Below the pieces are notes generated by a model. That model was not told the DNA's origin. It was given only the letters and a program-made list of their open reading frames with translations, and ran no database searches. From Citrus sinensis (lineage: Eukaryota; Streptophyta; Magnoliopsida; Sapindales; Rutaceae): 64,000 nt of DNA. Shown one piece after another: positions 27,599 through 40,882 of this stretch. Position numbers and translations under genes: made by a program. Position 1 is the first letter of the stretch. Each line of letters starts with the position of its first letter. Where the stretch lies: positions 27,411,501 through 27,475,500 of the forward strand of contig NC_068559.1 of NCBI RefSeq assembly GCF_022201045.2, in the 5' to 3' direction.

Positions 27599-30500
27599 AT
27601 GGCAACACTGAAGAAAATCCCTTTGGTTCTGATGGGATGCGGAGGCGTCGGACGCCAGCTCCTCCAGCACATTGTTTCCTGCCGATCACTTCATGCCAAT
27701 CTGGTACTTCTTCTCCACTTTCCGAAGTTTATTAGCGCTCCACAAATTAACTAATTAATCAATTATTTAGTAGCTACATATTCTTTAATTATTATATGAC
27801 ATCGGAGATGTATTCTTTTGATATGCACTTGCCTGCCTTCTAATAAGCTCGTCGATGATTCTGTTTCTATAGAAGACTGGTAAATTTGTTTTAACTGTAA
27901 CACTTCATGATTGATGATCGGTCGGCACGGCAGGGAGTGCATTTGCGAGTGGTAGGAGTAAGTGACAGCAAGTCATTGGTTGTTGCGTCGGATATTTTCA
28001 CAAAGGAGTTCAACGATAACCTCTTATCAGAAATTTGTCGCCTCAAGGCGGACCACTCTTCTCTCTCAACGCTTATTAGTGGTTTCGGAGGTAATCCTCT
28101 TGTATTGTATTGTTGAGGATTTAATAGATTACTCATTCTGTTTATTTCTCATGCTTTTGCTTTTCTTTTGATTCTTTATCAAAGGTGAATGCCAAGTGTT
28201 TCTCGATTCTGATTTGAGAGGAAAGTTATCAGAAATTGCATCTCTTCTGGGTATATCAACAGGTTCGTCTTCGTGACAATTACTATCTCACCGGCCTTTA
28301 TACTTCTTTTGAAACACTGATTAGTTGTTCAATCAATTGAAGTTTCATGTTTGCTTTTAGAGTTTAGTGATTCTTATCATTCATTCACCTCAAGTAAGGT
28401 CATTTCAAGCTTGGTCTTTTGCTTAATCTTGCAACAGGTTTGGCCTTTGTTGATTGCTCTGCCAGTTCTGAGACTGTTGAAATATTAACTCAAGCAGTTG
28501 ATTTGGGTTGTTGCATTGTCTTGGCAAACAAGAAGCCTCTTACATCTACAATGGTAATAACTTTACAAGGCTTCCTTATTTGGTAGTAAATGGACTTAGT
28601 TGGACATGTATAGTCATCCTATGGCCATTCCGTGATCAACCACTAACAGACTTAATTCTAGAGATGGTGACACTTGCTGCTGTCATTAAATGCTGCAGTG
28701 CTATTTCTTTTGCAGCCAGTTCAAACATTCTATATTTTTACCATTTAAGATGAATTACATTTGGTGTTTAATTCTTTTAAAATTAAAAGTGACAAAGTTT
28801 CATGGAGCAATTTAGTGCAATATTAATGTTTTGAATTTCATCTAGAGAAAATAATGAAAATTTTCCTCTACAAATCACTTGTAACTACCATTTGGAATTG
28901 AAAGAGCATATATAAATTCTATTGAAGGAAAATCATAACTTTTTGTTGTCCCTTTATTTTCCATGCTTTTGTCCGCTATTCATGCTTAACAAGTTGTTGC
29001 TATTGCATGTGAATTTTTTTACCAACCTCATGCTATTCTGTAATGTAGGAGGATTATGACAAATTGGTCTCACGTCCACGCCGTATTCGGTATGAGTCAA
29101 CTGTAAGTGAAGTTTCCTGCTTTTGTCATATAAATAGAAATTGTGGGTGAAGTGTCTCATTTGATGTCTGTTTCTCCATAGGTTGGTGCTGGCCTTCCTG
29201 TCATAGCGTCCTTAAATCGTATTCTTTCTTCAGGAGACCCTGTCCATCGTATTGTTGGAAGTCTGAGTGGTATTGTTTTTTATTTTTTTGGGACATTTAT
29301 TCTTCCTTTACATATGAAGTTCGTGCTTTTCCTGTGTCTGCTTGTATTTTTGTGCAACCATCTTTCATATATGAATATTGGCTATCATTTGCATAATATA
29401 TTTTGTATTAGGTACATTGGGGTATGTAATGAGCGAGGTTGAAGATGGGAAGCCACTTAGTCAAGTTGTTAAGGCTGCTAAAAGCCTGGGATACACTGAA
29501 CCAGGTTTAATTGCGATTTTAAATTTCTACATTGCAGTAGATCATAGCCTTTTTTTAAGTATATTCAGTTGCATTTTCTAATTTTGTTTATTCATGCTTC
29601 CAAATTTATATTCAAATATTTACACAATTTCAAATCTTAATATTGTTTTTCCAAATACTCATGCATTAAGCATTGTTCTTTTCAGCATTGTTTACCATTG
29701 ACCAGTGCTGTGGAAACTTAAAGCAAAAGTTTCTTCAATTTGGTAGATTATTAAAACACAGGAATAGCCTGGTTTGCTTTGGTTACTTTCTTTGTCAGGT
29801 TTATAAAGCCATTTTAGTATTGAGGGCTGGAGTTTTTTTTGGTGGCTAGTTTAGATGAGTCTGCAGCATATTTTATAGGTTTTTTCACCCTTTGAAGTTG
29901 CTTTTGCCCCTCCGGTCAACATTTGTTTCGCCTTTGTACTTCCTTTTTATGCATTAGAAAAATTCTGTTTCTTAACATAATGAAAAAGAAAAAATAAACA
30001 TCACAACAAGATTCTTTTATCATTAATAGTACTTTATGAATTTGTTAAAGTGACAGACTGATGACAATGGAACCCAAGCAAGAACTTTGATATACTGCTC
30101 ACACTTTTATAGTCACACATGATAGATTTCCATATATAAGAGAAAATGAGTAAGCTCATTTCTACGAGATATTGGTCATACAAGTGGAAAGTATCATTAT
30201 CTTGTTATTTAATGGGTTTAATTTTAGCTTTTTGTTACTCTTATTTTTACAAGTATATTTTTTATAATTTTTTTCTAATTAAGGTTATTAATGCAGATCC
30301 ACGCGATGACCTCAGTGGGATGGATGTTGCCAGGAAGGTTTGGATCTTTGTATTCCCAATTTTATTGATTTGTTATGTTTTTGTTATTTTAAGCCCCCAT
30401 GCTTTGAGCTCTAATTTTACTATTTCTTAAATACTTACCACCTGTCAGATGAATTTATGATCACCAGTGTATTATGGTCATATATTATGTGCAACTTATA

Positions 30501-33428
30501 TGATCCCTGCTATTAGTTTTATTTCCTTTATGAATCATGCCTTTTAGGTGAGGTTTCAATTGAGTTGAATGATATTCCATTCTTTTTTATGAGGAAACAT
30601 GGAAGGTGTTGGTAGATGAGTGTTATTTATTTATTTCTTTTTTGGTTTTTCATGCCATGCTGATTACCTTTTCATGGAATACTGCTCCACTACCCTTGTC
30701 ATATCCTTCTTTCTTTTGAATAAAATTAAATGCCATATATATCATAAATATATGTAGTATTGTAATGAGCAAAAGAGTTTATTTCACAGAATAAGCATAA
30801 TCAGTTCAAGTAATCAAATCAAGAACTTGATTTTAGCTATGACTATTATATAGGTTGGATTAAAAACATTCATGGATAACTGGTTTTGATGTGACAAGAT
30901 AGTCATCTTATAGTCTTATCAATTTACTGAGTCAAGGTTGTCAAGCTATTCATTTTATTAATCAGTACATAGAATATCAGATAAATTGGCCAAACATAAA
31001 TTCATGCACTATGCTTTCATGCCATTATTCATTTTTTCTTGATGTTAAAACAGGCTTTGATCCTTGCTCGACTTCTTGGAATGCGAATCAACATTGACAG
31101 TATCAAAGTAGGTGCAGTTGGTTGTTTAGTTATTCTCCTTTATTAAATGAATGTTTGATGGACCAATGAATATGCTTTATGCTCAAATTCAACTATGCCT
31201 AATTCAACCTTTCTTCTCTTTATGGGCTAACAAAATGCTAAGTTATTCATGACCAAGTCCTGCATCTACTTTTGAATTTCTTATGTAGTGCTTATTTCTG
31301 TTTGACAGATTGAGAGTTTGTACCCTGAAGAAATGGGACCTAACATAATGTCTGTGGAAGACTTCTTGAGCACTGGGCTTCCATTGCTAGATAATGACAT
31401 TGGGGAAAGAGTTAGAAAGGCTTCTCTTAATGGGAATGTGCTCCGTTATGTCTGTGTGATCGAGGGCTCAAGGTATTCTAATCATTCTTTACACAGTTTT
31501 ATCAAATACATATCAAGACACTCATAAAGTCAGCAACGTATCTCTATAACAACACTGCACCACTTCAAACACTTGTACAATAAATTGAGCGTCTAACCGC
31601 TTTCTTTTTCCTTCAATAACTAGGAAGTTATATAACAATTTATTAATTCTTAAGCATATTGACTTTTTTTTCAAGAAGTCTTAAGCGCTGTTGAGATTTG
31701 ATATATAACAGCAATTTTAAAAATTTTATTTAAATTTTTTTGGGTTTGAATCACCGACAACTGAAGCAGCATTATTAGAGCAGAAGAGGAAAATCAATCT
31801 CACTGGGTTTTGAACCTAGAATCTCTGGTTCCATAGACCAGGGCCTTACCCTTCAGTTCGCCAAGTAATTATGTGATAACTTCCTTTCTATTGAAGGTTC
31901 AAGAGGAGTAATTGAATTGGTTGGTCATTTGATTTGTCCATATGACAACTTCTTTTCTAGTTCTAGCTTGAAATCTTATTTCTCAATTAGATGGTTGATA
32001 AAAAATTCAACATGGAAGGCAATAATTACAAATAATTTCATTATTCCTTATCATGATAACAGAAATTTATTTTAGATTAGAATTTGATCTAATCAGCTGT
32101 GATCACGTGGACTCTTACGTTCAAGAATGTCTCCACTTGCATTGTGCATTTTTCTTCACTAGAATATAATGGCTTTATCTTTGATCTGTGCTAAATTTTA
32201 TTATTTCCATACCTGCAAGCTTTTGGGGTTGGATTCGTCTAAGATGGTGTTTAAATCTAGTTCTTAGTCAATCCCATTGGGTTTCGTTTCTATGTCGCGC
32301 AAGAACCATTTGGTTAAGTGCTGCATTAAGCTTCCACTTGGGTGCCAGTTTATATGTATTCCACATTGGTAATGCATAGAATTTCATGTCATTAGTAAAC
32401 CTGTAATTGGACTCTCCACTAAATAGCTTAAGAATATGGGTTAAATTTTTCGAACTCTCATTCTTTTTCTGGGATATTAACTTGTTGCATTCTTGGCAGG
32501 TGTACTGTTGGCATTCAAGAACTTCCCAAGAATTCTCCTTTGGGAAGATTGAGGGGAAGCGACAATGTGGTAAGCACTTCTCTTACTCAAAGAGATTGAA
32601 AATGTAACATGTAAGTGCTTCGTAAAACTTGATCTGAAAAGAATGCTTCTGATGTCTCATATAACTTCTCACAAGCTAGAAGTTTGTGAGAAGTAATGGC
32701 TTAATTGTCTCATATAAACTAGAAAGACTGACAAATTAAATGAGTCTAGTAAGAAGAAATGAGGGTAAGATTTCATTTTTTCCTTTCATTTTAGAATTAT
32801 CATTTTAGTAGTAAATATCAAAAGGTTGCCTTGCACCTCATCTGCATCCTGCTCTGTCTTTTGAGATAATGCAAAGAGCAGATGAGTAAAATTTTTGATG
32901 TCTTAATAATAATATGCCAAGCAACCCTATGCCTATTTGATGTATTGACCCTTTTTGGTCAATATAGAGGGCCATAAACCTATGCTCTCAACCTCATGTG
33001 ACAGGAGCATACAAACAGTGATGAAATTTCCTTTCATTTCACACGCCTCTAGTTATTAACTAATTAGTGAAACATGTAAACTGTTGCAACATTTGAAAAA
33101 TACAGTTCCAAACATCATAGATATTGTGAATGTTTATATGTTCATGAACAGTTCACACTCATCAATATCTTTCTGTCTGTTAACATGGCCAATGACCTCC
33201 GCTCTCAAGTTCTTTTTTTATTGTGCCTGGGGTTGGGGGGAGGGAGTGTGGGGGTGTGAAATAGACTACATAGAAAAATGACTATTTTCTTCTGTCATGC
33301 AGTTGGAAATATATAGTCGATGTTATAGTGAGCAGCCCTTAGTTATTCAAGGAGCTGGAGCAGGAAATGATACAACAGCAGCTGGTGTGCTCGCCGACAT
33401 CCTTGATATTCAGGATTTATTTCCTTGA
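27599..33428 (+). CDS. Homoserine dehydrogenase, monofunctional (complete copy)
   Basis: Twelve exons with GT-AG borders keep frame: 27599-27703, 27934-28090, 28185-28262, 28438-28553, 29049-29102, 29182-29269, 29412-29504, 30297-30337, 31054-31107, 31309-31472, 32500-32569 and 33303-33428; 346 residues. It reduces aspartate-4-semialdehyde to homoserine with NAD(P)H, the branch point towards threonine, isoleucine and methionine. The nucleotide-binding loop GCGGVG is at residues 13-18, the ANKK motif at 108-111, [19 protein letters not shown] ends at the catalytic-type Lys209, and the C-terminal [13 protein letters not shown] is present. No aspartokinase domain is fused, unlike the main plant bifunctional enzyme. 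The protein begins directly at the Rossmann fold, with no obvious chloroplast transit peptide, so a cytosolic location is inferred. Exons 1-7 are duplicated in unit A. Confidence 0.92.
31780..31865 (-). mobile_element. Possible tRNA-derived SINE fragment in an HSDH intron
   Basis: Read on the minus strand, there is an A-box-like GGCGAACTGAAGGG and, some 40 bases later, a B-box-like GGTTCAAAACCC, with a tRNA-like span between them. No target-site duplication or tail was identified, so this may be chance. Confidence 0.3.
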
Positions 33429-34544
33429 AAGGGAAAATGTACTTTATAGGTTGAAGTAATTGAGGAATTTTCTTTGCTATGTATGTATAGGCATGTGATG
33501 AGAGGTGAGATTTTGAAATATGTTGATGAATAATTCTATTCATGAAGCTGTTAGTGTGCTTGGCTCATTTCACGGTTGTGTATGTGATCTTGATAGTTCC
33601 CATGCCACGTTCAAGGCAAAAGATCTTTTATGATTTCTTTCTAAATGTAATGTGTCTCACTTTCGAGCTCAAAGATGACCCATTCATCTTCTCTGAAAGC
33701 GAGAAGCATAGGGTAATCGAGCCATTTCAACCCTTTCTTTTTGGCGAATGACTGGAATTGTTTTTGGGTGTGGGGGGGGGGGGGGGGGGGGCGGGGGAAT
33801 GTGAAGGTGTGAAATGCAAGGGATAAGGAGCATACATTAAGTTACAGATTTACTTTCCTTAGCGATAATTTTAACTTTTAGGAGTTACTAAATTTGCAAG
33901 TACTGAAAATTTTTAGATTCTAAAGTGTCAGGAGTAGTGTTTGGGCAGATTTATATAGTCTGCTTTGGCGTTTTAGCCAAAATTTTCACTAATCCAGCAA
34001 AAACAATGAAGATTTGTTTAAGAGGGTCGGGGAACGCCATCGAAGCTCGTGAGTTGTAGTCCATGACGAGGATGGCCAGTGAATTTTAGATGAGTGGAGT
34101 TTAGTATCAGCCTATCAGGTATGGGGATGTGAGATTCCGAAGAGGCTCTGATAAGGTTAGTGGGAGTTGTAGAACCTTGACTCCGTTCCACTTAAAACTC
34201 TTTGAAGTCTAGCCTTTCCAGTCTTTCTTTTGTTTAAAAAAAAAGTTATAAAAAAAAAAAATCTCTGATTGTAATGGTGAAAGTTCCAGGTGCAAGATTT
34301 CCACACACCTTAACGAATCAAAGCTAGTTGTTTAACAACTATGTGTGTTTCATTGGATTGGGTTCGTCAAAACTGATTAAAGGTGCCATCAAACAAAAAA
34401 CATATGATAAAACAAATTTGTCTGCACAATTTGGTGTAACAGAAGTGGTTCTTTCTGTTGTTGTGTCCCTTTGCCTCAAGGACCTAACAATACAAGACAT
34501 GGAAGTGGCAAGGTTTGGAACCAAAATCATTTTGAAAGACTGGA
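33429..34544. other. HSDH 3' flank and intergenic DNA with a 20-G run
   Basis: A run of 20 G (33772-33791), interrupted by C and followed by five more G, lies about 340 bases after the HSDH stop. The remainder up to the TTC38 relic shows no recognisable gene. Confidence 0.6.
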
Positions 34545-34950
34545 AGACTGAAAAATATGAATTTCACTGGCAAATTGCTAGATGATCAGGGCGTCTGATG
34601 AACAGCTAGATGTATTCAATAAAGTACGGTGCAATCCGTTGTTGCATACTGGACAAGCTGCCAAAGGTAGGATTTTTAACCCAGTGCACTGCAATTGAAG
34701 TGATGGGGAAGCGGATCGATCAAGAAGAGGGACAGACTTCCTTTCATGTGACCCCTGCTGGTATAGCTCTGCCTCGCAAAATTTGCCATTTTTTTGGGTT
34801 TGCCAATTTGATATAAAACTTGACTTGCGTGCCATTTAACAAAGAATATCCAATGCATTATAATTGGGATCAGCAGAGAGCTTATCCCATGACAAGCAGG
34901 CAAGAAAGAAGCAGCTGTTGTAGGTGAGAAGGGCAGGGCATATTGAAATA
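34545..34950 (+). pseudogene. TTC38-like gene relic (last three exons with introns)
   Basis: This segment aligns with 16480-16920 of the intact gene, in the same orientation. Exon 12 reads MIRASDEQLDVFNKV (intact: MIGASDEQLDVFNEV), then a shortened intron, then exon 13 with out-of-frame indels (AATTGAAGTGATGGGGAAGC), the intron start GGTATAGCTCTGCCT, and exon 14 (AGAGAGCTTATCCCATGA) with an early stop. Because introns are kept, it arose by DNA duplication and not by retrocopying. Weak similarity continues into the 3' flank. Exons 1-11 are absent. It is clearly older than the unit A/B duplication, judged by divergence. Confidence 0.88.
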
Positions 34951-35396
34951 GCCTGTTTCATCCAGCCTTAACAAACACAAGGGGGTGAAATGTGCTTCCC
35001 CCAAGTCCCCTAAAGAAATTGATAACAGCGAGCTTGAATGTATGTAGTGTTTACTATCCATTTTTCATCATGTCCAATAACTTAATAACATAAACAAGTG
35101 TTCACCAATGCCAATAAGAAAGATGGAGATGGCGCCTCAAATTATCAATATATTATTTGGTTGTAATATTACTTATTCGCTGTACAAATTCAAATAACAT
35201 AATTGATTGAAGGCGAAGCTAAACTAGAACAGCAATGGGCGACAGTGTTGCATTCAAATTCTTTTCTTACCGAACCCTCCTCTGACATACGCGATAAATA
35301 AATAAATAAATATCCCATTGCTTGTTGCAGTCAGTCAAACCCCACACACGTGCAGGTGGGTCCCGATCTCACCCCACGAAAATTAAGTAAACTGAG
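34951..35396. other. Short spacer between the TTC38 relic and the kinase 3' end
   Basis: Probably degraded TTC38 3' flank plus the 3' UTR of the minus-strand kinase; includes a short AAAT repeat at about 35294-35312. No gene seen. Confidence 0.5.
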
Positions 35397-37367
35397 TCAG
35401 CGCACTGCCACGTCAATGACATTGAAATTGGAGCCACGGAGGTCGCCGCCGCCACCACCACGTACGCAGCTCCCGATCCTTTTCAGCTCCTCGACGATTT
35501 CCTTGGCATCCGGACGATCATCCTTATCAGCGGCGACGCATCTGAACGCCAGTTCAGCCAGAGCATCAACACCGTTCATCGCCTCTTCATGAAGCGCCAA
35601 AACGGGGTCCACAACTTGATGCAACAACCCCATCTGGATTTTAGACACAACCAAATCGGCCAATGCCATCTCTCTCTTCTCCCTGCTTTGGTCCACTGCT
35701 TTCAACCCAGAAATCAACTCCAACAACACCACACCAAAACTGTACACGTCACTCTTTTCAGTCAACCGAAACGAGCGATGATAATCCGGGTCTAAGTACC
35801 CGGGGGTACCCTGAGGCCCAGTGCACACATACTCGGAACCGGACGACGACGTTTCGGGAAGAACCAAGAGCCTGGACAATCCAAAATCTCCAACTTTAAT
35901 CCTCATATCTTTCTCCACAAAAATGTTAGACGAAGTAATATCTCTGTGAACAATCGGAGGCACGACAGAGAAATGCAAGTACTCCATGGCTAAAGCTGTT
36001 TGCAAAGCGATATCAAGCCTGACCTGCCACGTCAACGACCCTTCGCGGTACAAGCTCTTTGAGCCGTGGAGATGGTCAGCAAGTGTGCCGTTGGGAATGT
36101 AATCATAGACCAAAAGCAAACCTCTAGGATCGCTGCAGTACCCGTGAAGCTTAACAAGATTTGGGTGATCAATAGAGGACAGAATCAAGATTTCGTTGCA
36201 GAAGGATTTAGTGGAGAAGGATTTGTTGCAACTGTGGTGTTTACTATGAAGGTATTTAACGGCAACGATTCGGCCGTCAAATAGTTGGCCCAAGTAAACG
36301 GATCCAAAACCTCCGTCGCCGATTTTGCGCTTCGGGTCGAACTTATTAGTGGAAGATTCGAGCTCTTCGTAGGTGAATACTGGGGGGAGAAGACTCGCTG
36401 AGCGGTGGCGATGAAGAAACAGAGTTGTTGGATCTTCTAATTCTGTCTCTGACGACGACCTGAACCTTTTGGACCTGAAAATAGCTATGCCAATTGAAAA
36501 CGCAAGCAGCAAACATGTTAACGAAAAGACGGTGCTTAAGATTGCAATGCGGTTGAGTTTGGTTGGGTGGATCCAGGGAGGTGACAAGCTCGATTTGGAA
36601 TGGAAACAAAGGAAAGGCTTGTTAGGGTCGGATGAGTTGAATCCGCAAATACCACCGTTGTTGGCTTCACAGTCTTTGCAGCGAGTGAAGTAAGAGTCCT
36701 GAACTTGATCGTACTCAACTTGAATACCCAACTTCAAGAAACTGTCTAGAAACCCTAAAACGTCAGTTTGGCAGCCTTGCTCGGATGACAAAAGTCCGTG
36801 AGAAGATTCACAGTCTTGAACGAGCTGAGCTGGGTTCTTGATGAGCCTGCATTCCCAGAGACAGCGGCTACAGTTAGGGAGATTCGGAGGGGAGCAGGGG
36901 CGGAGAAGGGAGAGGCGAGAGCAGGAGCTGTCGGAGGCTCGAAAGGGCGTGCCGGAGAAGTTGATTGAGTGATTCGGAAGAGTTGAAAGGTCAGAGGAGG
37001 AGGAGGAGCAGTTAGGGTTGGGGTTGGCGTTGGGGTAATGGGGAGAGAGAATGAGGGAGGTGGAGTTGGGTTCGAAGTGAAGGATAGAGAAATTGAGGTG
37101 GTTGATTGAGATGACGGAGTGTGGCGAAGAGCATCTGATTTGAAAAGAAGGGTGGCCGCAGCCTGGTGACGATGAGAAAGGAAATGGAGGCACCGCTGTA
37201 GTGAAGGGCGGACATGAAGAAGAAGAAGATCTAGCTGATGTAGTTGTTGAAGTGGAACACGAGTGACCTCCAGTTAGAACACAGATAAATATTGGTAACG
37301 TGAATGAAACAAGAGGAAAAGGCAAGTTTCTTGATGAGGAAGGCATGGGGAGAAAGAGATGGGACAC
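35397..37367 (-). CDS. LRK10L-type receptor-like kinase with WAK-like ectodomain
   Basis: A single exon encodes 656 residues. There is a hydrophobic N-terminus (about residues 13-33; Met8 is an alternative start), then a galacturonan-binding-type ectodomain (CPPFTTAVPPFPFSSSPGCG, about 52-70). A WAK_assoc cysteine cluster follows (NCSRCLWEC, CKDCEANNGGICGF). One membrane span lies at about 274-297, then the kinase: glycine loop IGDGGFGSVYLG (349-360), Lys371, Glu392, HRD at 474-476, DFG at 494-496 and GTPGYLDPDY in the activation segment. All catalytic residues are present, so an active Ser/Thr kinase is expected at the plasma membrane. It resembles the Arabidopsis LEAF RUST 10 disease-resistance locus-like kinases (LRK10L, possibly the 1.5 type). 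A role in defence or wall sensing is an inference. Part of its kinase region has two relics upstream of the HSDH copies. Confidence 0.9.
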   Translation of the reverse strand: MSHLFLPMPSSSRNLPFPLVSFTLPIFICVLTGGHSCSTSTTTSARSSSSSCPPFTTAVPPFPFSSSPGCGHPSFQIRCSSPHSVISINHLNFSILHFEPNSTSLILSPHYPNANPNPNCSSSSSDLSTLPNHSINFSGTPFRASDSSCSRLSLLRPCSPPNLPNCSRCLWECRLIKNPAQLVQDCESSHGLLSSEQGCQTDVLGFLDSFLKLGIQVEYDQVQDSYFTRCKDCEANNGGICGFNSSDPNKPFLCFHSKSSLSPPWIHPTKLNRIAILSTVFSLTCLLLAFSIGIAIFRSKRFRSSSETELEDPTTLFLHRHRSASLLPPVFTYEELESSTNKFDPKRKIGDGGFGSVYLGQLFDGRIVAVKYLHSKHHSCNKSFSTKSFCNEILILSSIDHPNLVKLHGYCSDPRGLLLVYDYIPNGTLADHLHGSKSLYREGSLTWQVRLDIALQTALAMEYLHFSVVPPIVHRDITSSNIFVEKDMRIKVGDFGLSRLLVLPETSSSGSEYVCTGPQGTPGYLDPDYHRSFRLTEKSDVYSFGVVLLELISGLKAVDQSREKREMALADLVVSKIQMGLLHQVVDPVLALHEEAMNGVDALAELAFRCVAADKDDRPDAKEIVEELKRIGSCVRGGGGGDLRGSNFNVIDVAVR

Positions 37368-40300
37368 AACAAGTTGACATAAAAAATAAAGCTATGGAGA
37401 AATCTGATGTGAATCGTCAAGTGTTGTTTCCGTTGCCTCGCCTAGGTTCTTGGAATGAAGAGGCCGGAGAGGAGAAAAAGAGAGGTGAGGAGGGAGGGGT
37501 CACGTGAAATGAGGTGGAGTGAGCGAAGACAAAGAAAAATACTCGAAAACAGATCATGGGGGGGCCAGCCGCAGGGTGGGTGTTTGTCGAGGCTGGAGAG
37601 AGACCCACTTTGTGTTTGTGTGGAAAAATCTTCTTATTGGCTTGGCTTGCTTTTTTTAATTTTTAATTTTTTTTTTAATCTTTTCAATATTCAAAATGCT
37701 TGGCTTTTCCTTTTGAATTTTACATCCCTCGGCTGGCTCTGCCCCTTTGCGAGTCTGAAAGCAGCGGAGAAGGCCCCGGTAGGTGAAGGTGACCTTCCAC
37801 TTCCACAGCCGTCTTTTTCGGATTAATGTCAGCTCCCTTTCTTAAGGTCCTCCTTTTAATGATGCCTTGTCTGCTTTTATTTTGGAATTTTAGTTTCTTT
37901 TGTTATTAATTTTCTTTTGCTTACTATTTACCGCTGCACGTGTCCATATTAGTAGAATCTTTTAATATCTTTTTTTTATGCATACTAATTTCAATTTTAA
38001 AGTTCAAAGATCATGTTCTTATTGAATTATATATATTCCTTTTTTTTTTTAAATATTCTTGAGCTAACTTAACTGTGTTTATATCACTATTTGAAGTAAT
38101 TTTATCAAAGAGAGTTCTTTTTTTTTTTTTTAATTAAAGATGGTGCCGTTGGGCCTTGGCTGCAGAGTCCTAATTTCAATTGATTGTTTGTTTCTGTTTT
38201 CCAGAAACCAATAAAAGAAAATTGTATTTTAATTCCTTCAGGTCTTGCTGCTGCGGAGGAGTGGAGTGTGCTGCTTTTGCTTCGAGAAAACTATACTAAT
38301 ATTAAAATTTTAATAAAGAAATAGGGCTAGAGCACCACGCCCACTATCTCACATCTTTGCTTTGCTGGGCTTCGGTTCTAGAAACTGGGATTTATAATAT
38401 CCACGTTTTGTTCACATTTTCTCAACCTTTCTTTTTCTTTTTTTTTGGTGTGTGTGTGTGTGGCGTGTGCGTTTCGTCACAACTTACAAGTTGTGCGAAA
38501 TTTAAACATAAAACATGATGAGAAGCATTATAACATTTGTGGGCAGTGGTGTTTATTTGTGCATGTTTTAACCAATTTTTTGTGCATCTAATTAAGACAA
38601 ATGTATTTATTTTAAAGGGAGCGAAGGTGCCTTATTAGATTTGAGGCGTGCTCTTACAAGATGAGAAAAGATGATTAGGCAAGTTTGGATTTTGAAAGAG
38701 GATGAAAATTGGACAAAAATGCATATGAAATCCACAAGCTCTTAAAGATTTTTAAAATCTGCATAAACGAAACAAGTTGAGATTAGAGGTGAAGTCAGCG
38801 ATAGTCATTTTGGTCTATTTAGACACTTGGCAAATATTCATTGATTGACTTCCCTCATGTGAGGTTATTTTAGTACTTTCGTTTGTCTCTCCTTTGATGG
38901 TAACATCCATAAGCTTGGAAGACAAGGAAGCTCTGAATGCCCTTTTTACCTACATAATTGGCCACGCAGCAGGCTCCTCAACATCTGTGGTCTTGCTCTT
39001 TTCAAAAAGCAATAGACGATAGTTAATGAGCTTATCATCATTGTTTTGCTTAAGGAATCTAATAATACTCTCATTCGTTTCTTCCTCCCAACCCAAAAGA
39101 ATGATATTTTATTCATTTTTCACGATGGCATGCCTCTATCTTTATGTCTTAACTCTATCCATCAAATTTCGATTTTAAGAATGCCCATTTGTGTTGCATG
39201 TATTTATCAAACCCGTCATTCTCTAAGAAGCTTATCTTTCAATTCGTTTGAGCTATCCTGCTATCTGATCAATTCGACGCTATTGATTTCTCTCGATCAT
39301 GTGTCATGAGCTCACTAGTCCATATCAATGCCAAATTTCCCCCCAAATATAGTGCATATTTTCTTTCATACTCCACTTTCGTCATATGGATTTATTTACA
39401 CTTTATTCAAATATAAATAGTAAGTAAATCTTACTTTTATTGACATAAATTCACCCATATTTTTAATATCATTAATGTCTATATTCTCATATAAGGATTC
39501 ATCGTATGAAGATCAATGTCCTAAGTACTCTTTTTTTTTTTGTTTTCACCTCCTTGAGAAATATTCATTTAGCAGGATTTTGTTGGGTATATTGTTAGTG
39601 TCAAAAAGGATTGGGGGTATATTTAAATAAATAAAATAAAAACCAGTGTCCTTCCTGTTCATGTTAAGCAGTAATTAGTTCATGATTATTCTTGAGCGTT
39701 TGTAGGTTCAAATAATTTTGGGCATTAGTAGAGACGCCATTGTAACTGTGAGCTTATTGTCATTTTCAGGGCCCAATAGTTTTAGCTCAATTGCAGTTGC
39801 CAGCTCAGTGCGTAAATGCTCACTCTTAGAAGCGAGCCAGAATTCTCAGAATCTTTGATAATCAATACGAAATTATCAAGTTTTTGATTCTTGATTCAGT
39901 TCAGAAATTCTTATATTTGAGCAAAAAGTTCTTCCGTTTACGGAGCTTACTGTAGCTTAATAAAGAAATTATTTAATTAAAAAATTTTAAAAAGGAAAAT
40001 ATATAGTAATAGAAATGGAGCTATTTTTTTGAAAGCATTTTTGGTATTAAGGTATTATGACTTTTAAATTGCATCAATCTCTCATAAGAAAAAAAGTTAT
40101 AGTTACTATAAAATAAAAATCGATGAGAAAAATATATATATATTAGTGAATATGATGACTTTTATTATCCGGCGTGAATCACATAATTTGATGACGACTT
40201 CGATTATCCTGCCATGCTTCGAAATTTCATTTGTATCCACGAGTCGGACTCAGTCTTAAATCTCTGCTTCTAGAGGAAGACGATAAGAAACTTGTTAACC

Positions 40301-40882
40301 AAACAACCAACAAGAACAAGAACACAAATAACCCACGCGTCGTGTCCAAAAACTGCTGTGCAGGTGCGGGTGTAGGTGCGGGTGCATGTCAGCAAGCGCA
40401 AGTGCGCAACTACCAATCCGCCTATCCAACCAATTGGGTTTCTCCTCGCACGCACTCAGCTTCGAAGACACAGTTGCGACTTGCGAACGCTCTTTCAGCG
40501 TGTGAACATAACACTTTGCTTCCTGGAAATCCAATAAATCGTCAATCACGACCCAGCCCAGCCCCAGGTCCCAGAAGGCCAGAACTTTCATGGTCAACCC
40601 GGTCCCCAGGTGAAGTCTTGGGTCTTCACCTCATTAAAAGTAATTTCATTGGCATCTTCGTCGCTTTCTGAAGCTTCCATAATATAATATCATAATGTAT
40701 TCTAGTCTATTAAGAAATCAGAAATTGCCAACAACAAATATATCAAACAAATTCGCCTTTTCATAAATTTACACTACGAAATATTAATTGAAAAAATAAA
40801 TTAAATTTATAAGATTTGTACTCTCTCCTTCTCCTCCTCGTCCTCGATCGCCCAAACTTTAAGTAGCACTACTTTTGATTGC
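37368..40882. other. Long intergenic region
   Basis: Kinase promoter on the left and promoter of the first DUF569 gene on the right. Contains T-runs, a TG run near 38449-38461 and AT-rich DNA. A 146-codon plus-strand frame at 40231-40671 overlaps a minus-strand open frame; neither resembles a known family. No gene is called. Confidence 0.5.

Noticed and set aside
34328-34585. 85-codon plus frame upstream of the TTC38 relic
   Set aside because: No resemblance to a known protein, and its 3' end overlaps sequence alignable to TTC38 intron 11, so it is probably chance.
35589-36693. Several plus-strand frames opposite the receptor kinase
   Set aside because: They lie fully antisense to a single-exon kinase with all catalytic motifs and have no family resemblance.
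40231-40677. 146-codon plus-strand frame, with an overlapping minus-strand frame beginning MEASESDEDANEITF
   Set aside because: Neither strand resembles a known family. Composition is promoter-like (CA- and GGTG-rich), and no convincing splice sites link the minus-strand start to a longer product.
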